This document shows, one piece after another, positions 1 through 7,425 of a stretch of DNA of 21,022 nt. Location: contig SBGI01000165.1 in NCBI GenBank assembly GCA_006227015.1, positions 1-21,022 of the forward strand. Direction: 5' to 3'. The position numbers were made by a program, and so were the translations under genes. Below the pieces are notes generated by a model, which did no database searches, was not told the DNA's origin, and was given only the letters and a program-made list of their open reading frames with translations. Numbering within the stretch: the first letter of the stretch is position 1; each line of letters starts with the position of its first letter. Source of the stretch: Gammaproteobacteria bacterium (GTDB taxonomy: Bacteria > Pseudomonadota > Gammaproteobacteria > Pseudomonadales > Porticoccaceae).

Positions 1-171
1 GACAATAAGTTGAGTATAGGTTGGATCACTTTTTAACGCCGTCACGCCACTTACTGCCTCCTTCTCCATCCGCAGACGCTCGTGTCGCCTCAATTCCATG
101 GGGCCATCAACGCAGAAATACCACCTGCGGAGAAGGCGTGATTCACGAGGCAGGCTTTGCACCCAAGCCAT
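1..171 (-). CDS. Unrecognised ORF, 3' end beyond the window
   Basis: An open frame on the minus strand runs without a stop from an ATG at 169-171 to the left edge, 57 codons. The frame stays open upstream of the ATG for about 20 more codons until a TGA, so the true start could be earlier, and I see no clear Shine-Dalgarno sequence. The visible peptide is basic and arginine-rich, with WYFCVDGPMELRRHERLRME in its middle and TALKSDPTYTQ near the edge. The mix of residues looks like a real soluble protein and not an accidental frame. I do not recognise the family. It lies downstream of the Fic gene on the same strand, about 125 bases away, and could be the end gene of a neighbouring module. It could also be a fragment, because no normal start signal is visible. 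Confidence 0.45.
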   Translation of the reverse strand, partial: MAWVQSLPRESRLLRRWYFCVDGPMELRRHERLRMEKEAVSGVTALKSDPTYTQLIV

Positions 172-297
172 TGGTCTGGCGATGAAGGTAGTTTTGAACT
201 GCAAAGATTTTGACGGTGCTTTCGGGAGTCACTCCAAACGTTCTTCAATCACCCGTCACCGTTCGATCTCGAAAAAGCTCAGACTGTGCTGCCTGTA

Positions 298-1281
298 CTA
301 TTCCTTGTTACAGCTCAGCATATTCATAATCAACCGAATCAATGTCTCTTTCTGCTTGGGGTCGGATTCCGCCACCAGCAGTGTCAACGCAGCCAGACCG
401 GTGTCGTTAATGATCGGGTAACCATCGCTGTTTAGCAGGCGACCATTGCGGTGTAGGAAATCCACAAACAGAAAGGCGCCGCTGCGCTTGTTGCCATCGG
501 CAAAGGGATGGTTTTTCACCACAAAATACAGCAGATGAGCGGCCTTGCTCTCCACAGTCGGGTAGGCCGGTTCGCCAAACACGGATTGATCGAGGTTACC
601 GAATATGCCTGCCAAGCCGTGCTCACGCACTTGGGCAAACAGCGCCGTCGCCTCGCCGCGTTCAATCAATTGCTGCTTGAGCTGCCCCAGCGCCGCCATG
701 GCTTCGTCAGCTGAAGGCAACTTGCCGCCGGTTTCACCGGGGGGCTCTTCCAGCAAGCCTTCGTCGTAGCGCTGCAACCACAGGAAGGTCTGGGTATAGC
801 GGGAGACGATATCAACCAGGCCTCTACCCGCGCCCCCGGAAAGCTCGGGGCTTAGCGCGGCTTTTTGAATCAGGGCCAGTGCCTGCTCCAGCTCGGCGGC
901 ATTTTTCTCGAAGCGGCTGCGGTTGAGGGTATAGCCCTGTACCAGATACTCTTTCAGGCGTTGGGTGGCCCAGCGGCGGAATTGAACGCCTTGGGTGGAT
1001 TTGATGCGGTAACCGACCGAGATCACCACATCCAAGTCGTAACATGTGACGGGGCGGTCGGAATTTGCAATTTGCATTTTTTGCAAATTGCTTTTTTCAG
1101 TCACTTCCCCCTCTTTAAGAGCATTGCGAATATGACGAGAGATAACTGAGACATCACGGCCAAACAGGGCGACCATCTGGGCCTGGGTCAACCAAACGGT
1201 GTCCGTCTCCAGACGCACCTCAATTTCGGTCTGGCCATCGGCAGTTTGGTAGATTTCGATCTGGTTGTTTTCACTGTTCAT
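298..1281 (-). CDS. RhuM-Fic/Doc fusion protein
   Basis: A 327-residue protein in two parts. Residues about 1-150 match the RhuM family (virulence protein RhuM), a winged-helix-like DNA-binding module, with VWLTQAQMVALFGRDVSVIS, DLDVVISVGYRIKS and RRWATQRLKEYLVQGY. The C-terminal part is a Fic/Doc domain with the core HPFADGNKR at residues 258-266; His258 would be the catalytic base and the Asn/Lys/Arg residues bind the nucleotide phosphates. Fic enzymes transfer AMP or phosphate to target proteins. The G-N-K-R form is common in Fic/Doc proteins whose exact chemistry is unproven. The start was moved from an earlier in-frame ATG at 1359 to 1281 because a full-length Shine-Dalgarno match directly precedes it and family similarity begins there. 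No inhibitory-helix motif is obvious and no antitoxin gene adjoins it. It is transcribed divergently from hsdR. Proteins of this type are often found beside type I restriction genes. Confidence 0.88.
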   Translation of the reverse strand: MNSENNQIEIYQTADGQTEIEVRLETDTVWLTQAQMVALFGRDVSVISRHIRNALKEGEVTEKSNLQKMQIANSDRPVTCYDLDVVISVGYRIKSTQGVQFRRWATQRLKEYLVQGYTLNRSRFEKNAAELEQALALIQKAALSPELSGGAGRGLVDIVSRYTQTFLWLQRYDEGLLEEPPGETGGKLPSADEAMAALGQLKQQLIERGEATALFAQVREHGLAGIFGNLDQSVFGEPAYPTVESKAAHLLYFVVKNHPFADGNKRSGAFLFVDFLHRNGRLLNSDGYPIINDTGLAALTLLVAESDPKQKETLIRLIMNMLSCNKE

Positions 1282-1292
1282 ATCACCTCCTT
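1282..1292 (-). promoter_or_regulatory. Very strong ribosome binding site of the RhuM-Fic gene
   Basis: On the minus strand AAGGAGGTGAT directly precedes the ATG at 1281. All eleven bases pair with the usual 3' end of bacterial 16S rRNA. The GGAGG core is only four bases from the ATG, closer than the usual five to nine. It decides the start codon, since the longer frame beginning at 1359 has nothing comparable. Confidence 0.8.
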
Positions 1293-1402
1293 GCGATAAG
1301 GATATGGTATTGCCGATGCTATCGCAGCCTTTGCGAGGCCCCACCCATATCTCAAACATAACAAATTGATAAACATTAGTTAGTCAAAACGCCCAACAGT
1401 AA

Positions 1403-1423
1403 ATACCCCCATATATACCCCCA
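1403..1423. repeat. Tandem ATACCCCCA repeat, integrase-arm-like
   Basis: ATACCCCCA occurs twice with a 12-base period (starting at 1403 and 1415), and a third CCCCC run follows at 1438-1442. The pair has the same layout as the ATAGCACCA pairs at 13363-13384 and 18693-18714: nine-base units, 12-base period, 16 of 21 positions identical to the first of these by hand count. Those two lie beside tRNA-end remnants, so this may be a divergent arm site marking the left border of the restriction/RT module. No tRNA-like core is visible at the expected place about 60 bases to the left. It could also be an operator in the fic/hsdR divergent promoter region (1282-1579), where I see no other gene. Confidence 0.4.
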
Positions 1424-1579
1424 AACCATACACGCTACCCCCGCCTACCAGACATCTTCAGTTATAGTGCCCTCTTCGCTTTTAGATTGATGAAGCACAG
1501 TCGTTTAAGTACCTTTAGCACAAGCTATCACCGACAACGACCGGCCTGAGCCAACAACCCATCAGGACCTGCACTTTCT

Positions 1580-3922
1580 ATGGATGGTAAAGAAAAGAAA
1601 GACCTTAGCGAGATGGACATCTGCGACCTGTTCATCACTCCGGCGATAAAAGACGCCGGCTGGGACCCTATGACGCAAATTCGCCGGGAAGTCACCCTGA
1701 CACCCGGGCCAGTCATCGTTCGCGGCAACCTGTCTTCACGCAACAAGAAAAAGAAGAAGTTCGCCGATTACGTCCTGCAATGGGAAAAGGGTGTCCCGGT
1801 TGCCGTGGTAGAAGCCAAGGACAACAATCACACGGTCAGCCACGGCATGCAACAGGCCCTCGGTTATGCCGAAATCCTTGAGGTTCCCAGTGCCTTCAGT
1901 TCCAACGGAGACGCATTCGCCTCCCACAACAAGGTGGCCATACCCAGTGCAGAGATTGAAACCGAGTTTCCTTTGGATTCATTCCCATCGCCACAACAGC
2001 TGTGGGAGCGTTACAAAATATTCCGAGGTATTACCGACCAGGAAGAACAACTGGTCGTAGAACCCTACTATGACGACGGATCAGGCAAGGAACCCCGCTA
2101 TTACCAAACTGAAGCCATCAACCGCGTTGTCGAAGCCGTCGCCAAGGGCGATAAGCGACTTTTGCTGGTCATGGCCACCGGCACGGGCAAAACCTACACC
2201 ACCTTCCAGATCATATGGCGGCTGTGGAAGGCGAAAAAGGCCAAACGCATACTATTCCTGGTCGATCGCAATATTCTGGCGGACCAGACCCTGGTCAACG
2301 ACTTCAAGCCCTTCGGCTCGGTGATGACCAAAATCAAGAACCGCAAAATCGACACCAGCTACGAAATCTACCTCGGACTCTATCAGGCGCTGACCGGTCC
2401 CGATGAGGAAGACAAAATCTTCAAGTCTGTCTCCCGCGACTTCTTTGACCTAATCGTTATCGACGAATGCCACCGTGGCAGCGCCAACGACGACTCCGCC
2501 TGGCGGGAGATACTGGAATACTTCGACGGCGCCATCCAGCTGGGCCTCACTGCCACCCCCAAGGAAACGGAATACGCCTCCAACATCACCTACTTTGGCG
2601 AGCCGGTGTACACCTACACCCTCAAGCAGGGCATTCAGGACGGCTTCCTCGCCCCGTACAAGGTAGTGCGTATCGACATCGACAAAGATGTCCTCGGCTG
2701 GACGCCACCGCCCGGGATGAAAGACGACCTCGGCAACGAGATTGAACAGCGTGAATACAATCAGTTGGACATGGACCGCATCCTGGTCCTCAACCGCCGC
2801 ACCAAGCTGGTGGCAGAACGGGTCATGAAGTTTCTCAATGCTACCGACCCCTTCCAGAAAACCATTATCTTCTGTGAAGACATCGACCACGCTGAACGCA
2901 TGCGCAAGGCGATCGTCAACGCCGCCGGCAAGCTGGCCGTCGACAACTCCAAATACGTGATGCGCATTACCGGCGACAGCGTGGAGGGCAAGGCGGAACT
3001 GGATAACTTTATCGACCCGGAGAGCAAATCCCCGGTCATCGCCACCACCTCAGAATTGCTCACCACCGGGGTCGATGCCAAAACCTGCAAGTTGATCGTG
3101 CTGGATAAAACCATTAACTCCATGACCATCTTCAAGCAAATTGTCGGTCGTGGCACCCGCATTCACGAGGAACAAAACAAGTACTTCTTCACCATCATGG
3201 ACTTCAAGCGGGCCACCCAACTGTTTCAGGACCCGGACTTCGACGGCGAACCCGTGGTCATATATGAACCCGGTGAAAACGATGATCCGGTGCCCCCCGA
3301 TCCGCCTCCCGGTGACGATGAGGACGACGGCGGAGTGAAAGAGCCCGAAGGTATCTACAAAGTCCGTGTCAGCGGCATCGATGTGCGCATTCTCTCCGAG
3401 CGCGTCGAATACCTGGGGGAAGACGGCAAGATGGTCACCGAAAGCTATCGGGACTACAGCCGCAAGAACATCCGCAAGGAATACGCCTCCCTGGATGACT
3501 TCCTCCGCAAGTGGAACGGCAGTAAAAAGAAAGAGGCCATTATTCAGGCGCTGGAAGAGTACGGCATCGAACTGCCCAAGCTGGCCCAGGAGGTGGGCAA
3601 AGACTACGGCGACTTCGACCTGATCTGCCACATCGCCTTCGACCAGCCACCGCTCACTCGCCAGGAGCGCGCCAACAACGTCAAAAAGCGCCACTACTTC
3701 GCCAAATACGGCGAGCAGGCCCGCGCTGTGCTGGAGGCCCTGCTGGAAAAATACGCGGACGAAGGAATTACCAGCATCGAAAACCCCAAAGTCTTAAAAT
3801 TGCGCCCCTTCGACCAAATGGGCACTCCGGTGGAAATCATCAACAGTGTCTTTGGCGGCAAGGCCAACTACGAAGAAGCCCTTTACGAACTAGAGCAGGA
3901 ACTGTTTAAACCTGCCTCATAA
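1580..3922 (+). CDS. hsdR: Type I restriction enzyme, R subunit (HsdR)
   Basis: A 780-residue motor and nuclease subunit of a type I restriction-modification complex; with two R, two M and one S subunits it translocates unmethylated DNA and cuts it at a distance. The N-terminal PD-(D/E)XK nuclease shows Asp63 and Glu78-Ala-Lys80 (in VAVVEAKD) followed by QALGYA. SF2 helicase motifs follow: Walker A TGTGKT at 200-205, DECH at 295-298, LTATP soon after, and QIVGRGTRI as motif VI. An acidic, proline-rich linker near residues 563-586 (DDPVPPDPPPGDDEDDGG) separates the motor from the C-terminal helical domain that contacts the methylase. Length is slightly below that of EcoKI-type HsdR. The start has only a weak, distant AGGA, so an alternative start is possible. 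hsdM begins 16 bases after its stop, indicating one transcript. No inactivating change is visible. Confidence 0.96.
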   Translation: MDGKEKKDLSEMDICDLFITPAIKDAGWDPMTQIRREVTLTPGPVIVRGNLSSRNKKKKKFADYVLQWEKGVPVAVVEAKDNNHTVSHGMQQALGYAEILEVPSAFSSNGDAFASHNKVAIPSAEIETEFPLDSFPSPQQLWERYKIFRGITDQEEQLVVEPYYDDGSGKEPRYYQTEAINRVVEAVAKGDKRLLLVMATGTGKTYTTFQIIWRLWKAKKAKRILFLVDRNILADQTLVNDFKPFGSVMTKIKNRKIDTSYEIYLGLYQALTGPDEEDKIFKSVSRDFFDLIVIDECHRGSANDDSAWREILEYFDGAIQLGLTATPKETEYASNITYFGEPVYTYTLKQGIQDGFLAPYKVVRIDIDKDVLGWTPPPGMKDDLGNEIEQREYNQLDMDRILVLNRRTKLVAERVMKFLNATDPFQKTIIFCEDIDHAERMRKAIVNAAGKLAVDNSKYVMRITGDSVEGKAELDNFIDPESKSPVIATTSELLTTGVDAKTCKLIVLDKTINSMTIFKQIVGRGTRIHEEQNKYFFTIMDFKRATQLFQDPDFDGEPVVIYEPGENDDPVPPDPPPGDDEDDGGVKEPEGIYKVRVSGIDVRILSERVEYLGEDGKMVTESYRDYSRKNIRKEYASLDDFLRKWNGSKKKEAIIQALEEYGIELPKLAQEVGKDYGDFDLICHIAFDQPPLTRQERANNVKKRHYFAKYGEQARAVLEALLEKYADEGITSIENPKVLKLRPFDQMGTPVEIINSVFGGKANYEEALYELEQELFKPAS

Positions 3923-3938
3923 CGAGTCACAACACAAT

Positions 3939-5441
3939 ATGAGTAACGTCAGCGGTATCATCAAATCCATTCAGGACATCATGCGCAAGGATGTCGGCGT
4001 CGACGGCGATGCCCAGCGTATCAGTCAATTGGTGTGGATGTTCTTCCTGAAAATCTATGACGACCGCGAAGCGGAAATTGAACTGCTTGAGGATGACTAC
4101 AAGTCACCTTTGCCCGAGCATCTGCGCTGGCGCAACTGGGCCGCCGACCCCGAGGGCATGACCGGCGACGAGTTGAGCGACTTCATCAACCTGCAACTTT
4201 TCCCCACCCTGAAAGACAAACTGGTTCTCAGCAGCACACAGGGCCAGCGCGCTCTGGTTATTCGCAACGTGTTTGAAGATGCCTACAACTACATGAAGTC
4301 CGGCACCCTGATTCGCCAGGTCATCAACAAAATCTGTGAGATCGACTTCAACAACACCCAGGATCGCCACACCTTTGGCAGCATCTACGAACAGATCCTC
4401 AAAGACTTGCAGAGCGCTGGCAATGCCGGAGAGTTCTACACCCCTCGCGCCGTGACCCAATTTATCGTCAACCGGGTCGACCCCAAGCTGGAAGAAAGCG
4501 TGCTCGACCCCGCCTGTGGCACCGGCGGCTTTCTCGCCTGCACCATCGACCACAAGGACTCGCGGTATGCCAAAACCGCCAAGGACAGAGACATCCTGGC
4601 TGACAGCATTCACGGAGTGGAAAAAAAAGCCCTGCCGCATATGCTCTGCACTACCAATATGATCCTGCACGGCATCGACACCCCCACCCGAATCGAGCAC
4701 GACAACATGCTCAGCCGGCGCGCCTATACCGATTACGGCGAGAAAGACCGGGTCGATGTGATTATCACCAACCCGCCCTTTGGCGGCATGGAGGAGGACG
4801 GTGTGGAAAACCAGTTCCCCGCCACCTTCCGCACCCGGGAGACCGCCGACCTGTTTATGGCACTGGTGATTAAACTGCTGAAAACCAATGGCCGCGCCGC
4901 CGTGGTACTGCCCGACGGCTTTCTGTTTGGCGAGGGCATGAAAACCCGCCTCAAGGAAAAACTGCTCAACGAGTGCCACCTGCACACCATCGTACGCCTA
5001 CCCAACGGCGTGTTTAATCCCTATACCGGTATCAAGACCAATATCCTGTTCTTTACCAAGAAACCGGAGAGCGAGTGGCCCGCCACCCAGGAAGTCTGGT
5101 TTTGTGAACACCCCTACCCCGAGGGGGTCACCAGCTACAACAAAACCAAACCCATGCGGTTTGAAGAGTTCCAGACAGAAATCGACTGGTGGGGCAGCGA
5201 AGCGGACGGGTTCGAGTCCCGTCAGGAAACCGAACAGGCCTGGAAGGTCAGCCTGGAGCAAATTATCGAGCGCAACTACAACCTTGATATCAAAAATCCC
5301 CATGTGGGCGAACAGATCAGCCACGATCCGCAAGAACTGCTGGCCGACTACGCCCAGCAGCAGGCAGAGATTCAAAGCCTGCGCGATCAGCTGAAAAACA
5401 TTCTGTCAGAGGCCTTGAGCGAAAAAGAGGTCAACGGCTGA
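3939..5441 (+). CDS. hsdM: Type I restriction-modification DNA methyltransferase (HsdM)
   Basis: A 500-residue N6-adenine methyltransferase subunit that protects host sites using S-adenosylmethionine. It has the HsdM N-terminal helical domain (first ~150 residues, opening with SIQDIMRKD), the SAM-binding motif DPACGTGGF starting at residue 190, and the catalytic NPPF at 278-281 followed by Gly-Gly. FYTPRAVTQFIV just before the SAM motif is typical of the family. A C-terminal coiled-coil-like segment (QQQAEIQSLRDQLKNILSEA) probably contacts the specificity subunit. Its TGA shares one base with the ATG of hsdS (TGATG at 5439-5443), so the two are translationally coupled, as expected for subunits needed in fixed ratio. 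Length and motifs are complete and I see no defect. Confidence 0.96.
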   Translation: MSNVSGIIKSIQDIMRKDVGVDGDAQRISQLVWMFFLKIYDDREAEIELLEDDYKSPLPEHLRWRNWAADPEGMTGDELSDFINLQLFPTLKDKLVLSSTQGQRALVIRNVFEDAYNYMKSGTLIRQVINKICEIDFNNTQDRHTFGSIYEQILKDLQSAGNAGEFYTPRAVTQFIVNRVDPKLEESVLDPACGTGGFLACTIDHKDSRYAKTAKDRDILADSIHGVEKKALPHMLCTTNMILHGIDTPTRIEHDNMLSRRAYTDYGEKDRVDVIITNPPFGGMEEDGVENQFPATFRTRETADLFMALVIKLLKTNGRAAVVLPDGFLFGEGMKTRLKEKLLNECHLHTIVRLPNGVFNPYTGIKTNILFFTKKPESEWPATQEVWFCEHPYPEGVTSYNKTKPMRFEEFQTEIDWWGSEADGFESRQETEQAWKVSLEQIIERNYNLDIKNPHVGEQISHDPQELLADYAQQQAEIQSLRDQLKNILSEALSEKEVNG

Positions 5442-7219
5442 TGGGTGCTATAGAAGATCACAGAATGACCACCAAGGTTGCCGGGCATGAAACCGATGCG
5501 ACCAGTGTCATCGTCGACAATCTGGATATCTGGACATCGGCCATCAAAAACAAATCCAGTGCGGGCCGGGCTGGTGGCAGTAAACGCGAGCTGTACGGCA
5601 TCAAAAAGCTACGGGAGTTAATTCTTGACCTGGCAGTGAGAGGACTTTTGGTTCCTCAAGATCCAAATGATGAACCCGCCAGCGAACTGCTAACGAGAAT
5701 CGCCGCTGAAAAAACCACGCTAATCAAAAAAGGCAGGGTTCGAAAACAAAAGTCTTTGGGTGCTGTATCGCAGGCAGAACACCCTTTTGTACTTCCAGCG
5801 GGATGGGAGTGGGTGCGCTTGCAGGATGTAGCATATTCGCAAGCAGGATTTGCTTTCAAATCGAAAGAATTTAATGAGGCAGGAGAAGGCCTTCCTTTGA
5901 TCCGAATAAGGGATGTGGGACAACCTTTTTCAGGAACTTATTACAATGGTGAATATAGAGAAGAGTTTCTAGTTAAAGAGGGAGACTTCTTAATAAGTAT
6001 GGATGGGAATTTTAGAGTTTCCCCTTGGCAAGGAGACCCTGCGCTTTTAAACCAGCGAGTTAGTCGGTTGATATTTTTTGGAGTTGAAATAGCACCAGCT
6101 TTTATCGCCGATTCTTTGCAAATAAAATTATCTGAATTACAGGGTGTTAAAGCGTATACAACTGTAGACCATCTATCTGGCAAACAGATTTCTGAGTCAG
6201 TTATTGGTTTGCCCCCAGCTTCAGAGCAATACCGCATCGTCGCCAAAGTCGACGAGCTGATGGCCCTCTGCGACCAACTGGAACAACAAACCGAAGCCAG
6301 CCTGACTGCCCACGAAACCCTGGTGGAAGCACTGCTGGGCGCACTCACCAACGCTGCCGACCACACCAGCTTCCAGCAAGCCTGGCAACGCATCGCCCAA
6401 CACTTCGACACCCTGTTCACCACCGAACACAGCATCGACCAACTCAAACAAACCATTCTGCAACTGGCCGTCATGGGGAAACTCGTCCCCCAAGCCCCCA
6501 ACGACGAACCGGCCAGTGAATTGCTAAAGCGGATTGCGGCTGAAAAAGCCAAGTTGGCTAAAGAAGGGAAGATTAAAAAACAGAAGCCATTGTCAGATAC
6601 TTCAACTGAAGAACACTCGATTAAACTTCCGAAGAATTGGTGTTTTGCTCACTGTTTGGACATTTGCTCAAAAATTACTGACGGAGAGCACTCCACGCCA
6701 GAGAGATCTCAAGCTGGTCACTACTTGCTATCAGCCAGAAACGTGACAAACGAAGGGATTATTTTGGGTGATGTTGATTATGTTCCGGATCATGAATTTG
6801 AGCGAATTCGAAAGCGATGCGATCCCAACATAGGAGATTTACTAATATCCTGCTCAGGAAGTGTTGGGCGGGTTTCCAAAGTTGACAGAGACAATGCTTA
6901 CTCAATGGTTCGAAGTGCAGCCATGATTCGGCCTTTTGGAAGTCACCTGTCAATTGATTACTTGGCCTATGCCTTAAGAAGCCCCTTTTTACAATCACAG
7001 ATGGTGAAAAAGTCCAAGAAAACGGCCCAAGCTAATTTATTTTTGGGGGCCATTTCATCACTGACTATATCCATACCACCGCTACCTGAACAGACTCGAA
7101 TTGTCAGCAAAATTGAGGAAATGATGGGAATCTGCGATCGACTAAAAGCCCACCTAAACCATGCCCAAACCACCCAACTGCAGCTGGCCGATGCCCTAAC
7201 CGAACAGGTCATCGCCTGA
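5441..7219 (+). CDS. hsdS: Type I restriction-modification specificity subunit (HsdS)
   Basis: A 592-residue protein, longer than the common 400-460, that chooses the bipartite recognition sequence of the complex. It is built as a pseudo-repeat. A conserved block around residues 57-110 (NDEPASELLTRIAAEKTTL) recurs near 330-385 (NDEPASELLKRIAAEKAKL), and each target recognition domain ends with a similar helix (SEQYRIVAKVDELMALCDQL; PEQTRIVSKIEEMMGICDRL). The two recognition domains occupy roughly residues 115-260 and 390-545. Their DNA is clearly AT-richer than the conserved blocks, the usual sign of domain exchange. The start overlaps the hsdM stop, with GAGG about ten bases upstream; a second in-frame ATG at 5465 is an alternative. 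The exact target sequence cannot be predicted from this reading. Confidence 0.94.
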   Translation: MGAIEDHRMTTKVAGHETDATSVIVDNLDIWTSAIKNKSSAGRAGGSKRELYGIKKLRELILDLAVRGLLVPQDPNDEPASELLTRIAAEKTTLIKKGRVRKQKSLGAVSQAEHPFVLPAGWEWVRLQDVAYSQAGFAFKSKEFNEAGEGLPLIRIRDVGQPFSGTYYNGEYREEFLVKEGDFLISMDGNFRVSPWQGDPALLNQRVSRLIFFGVEIAPAFIADSLQIKLSELQGVKAYTTVDHLSGKQISESVIGLPPASEQYRIVAKVDELMALCDQLEQQTEASLTAHETLVEALLGALTNAADHTSFQQAWQRIAQHFDTLFTTEHSIDQLKQTILQLAVMGKLVPQAPNDEPASELLKRIAAEKAKLAKEGKIKKQKPLSDTSTEEHSIKLPKNWCFAHCLDICSKITDGEHSTPERSQAGHYLLSARNVTNEGIILGDVDYVPDHEFERIRKRCDPNIGDLLISCSGSVGRVSKVDRDNAYSMVRSAAMIRPFGSHLSIDYLAYALRSPFLQSQMVKKSKKTAQANLFLGAISSLTISIPPLPEQTRIVSKIEEMMGICDRLKAHLNHAQTTQLQLADALTEQVIA

Positions 7220-7231
7220 TGGCAGACGCTG

Positions 7232-7393
7232 ATGAGCGATAGAGACGCTTTAAAACCCTTGGCGGAGTTGTGCACCGCCGATGTTAGCAACACCTGTTAC
7301 GTGCGCATCGACCGCCAGACCGGCGAACAGCGGCCAGCTACACTGGGGAATAATTACGCCACGCAAGCTATTAACCGTAGGCTCTCCAAATAA
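7232..7393 (+). pseudogene. Broken copy of the start of the HEPN-like gene
   Basis: A 53-codon frame whose first 43 codons align without gaps to the start of the intact gene at 11307; about 30 of 43 residues are identical (for example LKPLAELC and TGEQRP). The DNA match begins at the hsdS stop (7219) and runs about 142 bases with roughly 31 mismatches by hand count, then ends near 7360. The last ten codons are unrelated, up to TAA at 7391. It lies directly between hsdS and the reverse transcriptase. The likely history is that the HEPN gene once followed hsdS directly and the RT gene entered by recombination at this gene, leaving its beginning on both sides. The small peptide is probably not functional. 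Confidence 0.75.
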
Positions 7394-7425
7394 AACTTTA
7401 ACCAGACCCAACAAGAAATCCTCCC

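Noticed and set aside
98..421. Plus-strand frame of 107 codons at the left end
   Set aside because: It overlaps the end of the Fic gene and the minus-strand ORF at 1-171, and its low-complexity basic and leucine-rich translation has no plausible domain.
1463..1468. TATAGT as a -10 box for hsdR
   Set aside because: No acceptable -35 sequence lies 16-18 bases upstream (the stretch there is CCCGCC), so it was not called a promoter.
3050..3694. Long antisense frame of 214 codons inside hsdR
   Set aside because: It lies wholly opposite a well-supported gene and has a composition typical of a shadow frame in GC-rich coding DNA.
4104..4985. Antisense frame of 293 codons inside hsdM
   Set aside because: Shadow of the methyltransferase gene; no start signal and no recognisable protein motif.
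7394..7425. Possible retron or RNA template gene upstream of the reverse transcriptase
   Set aside because: Only about 32 bases separate the HEPN remnant from the RT start and no strong paired structure is visible. The RT motifs and the nitrilase fusion fit a UG-type defence RT.
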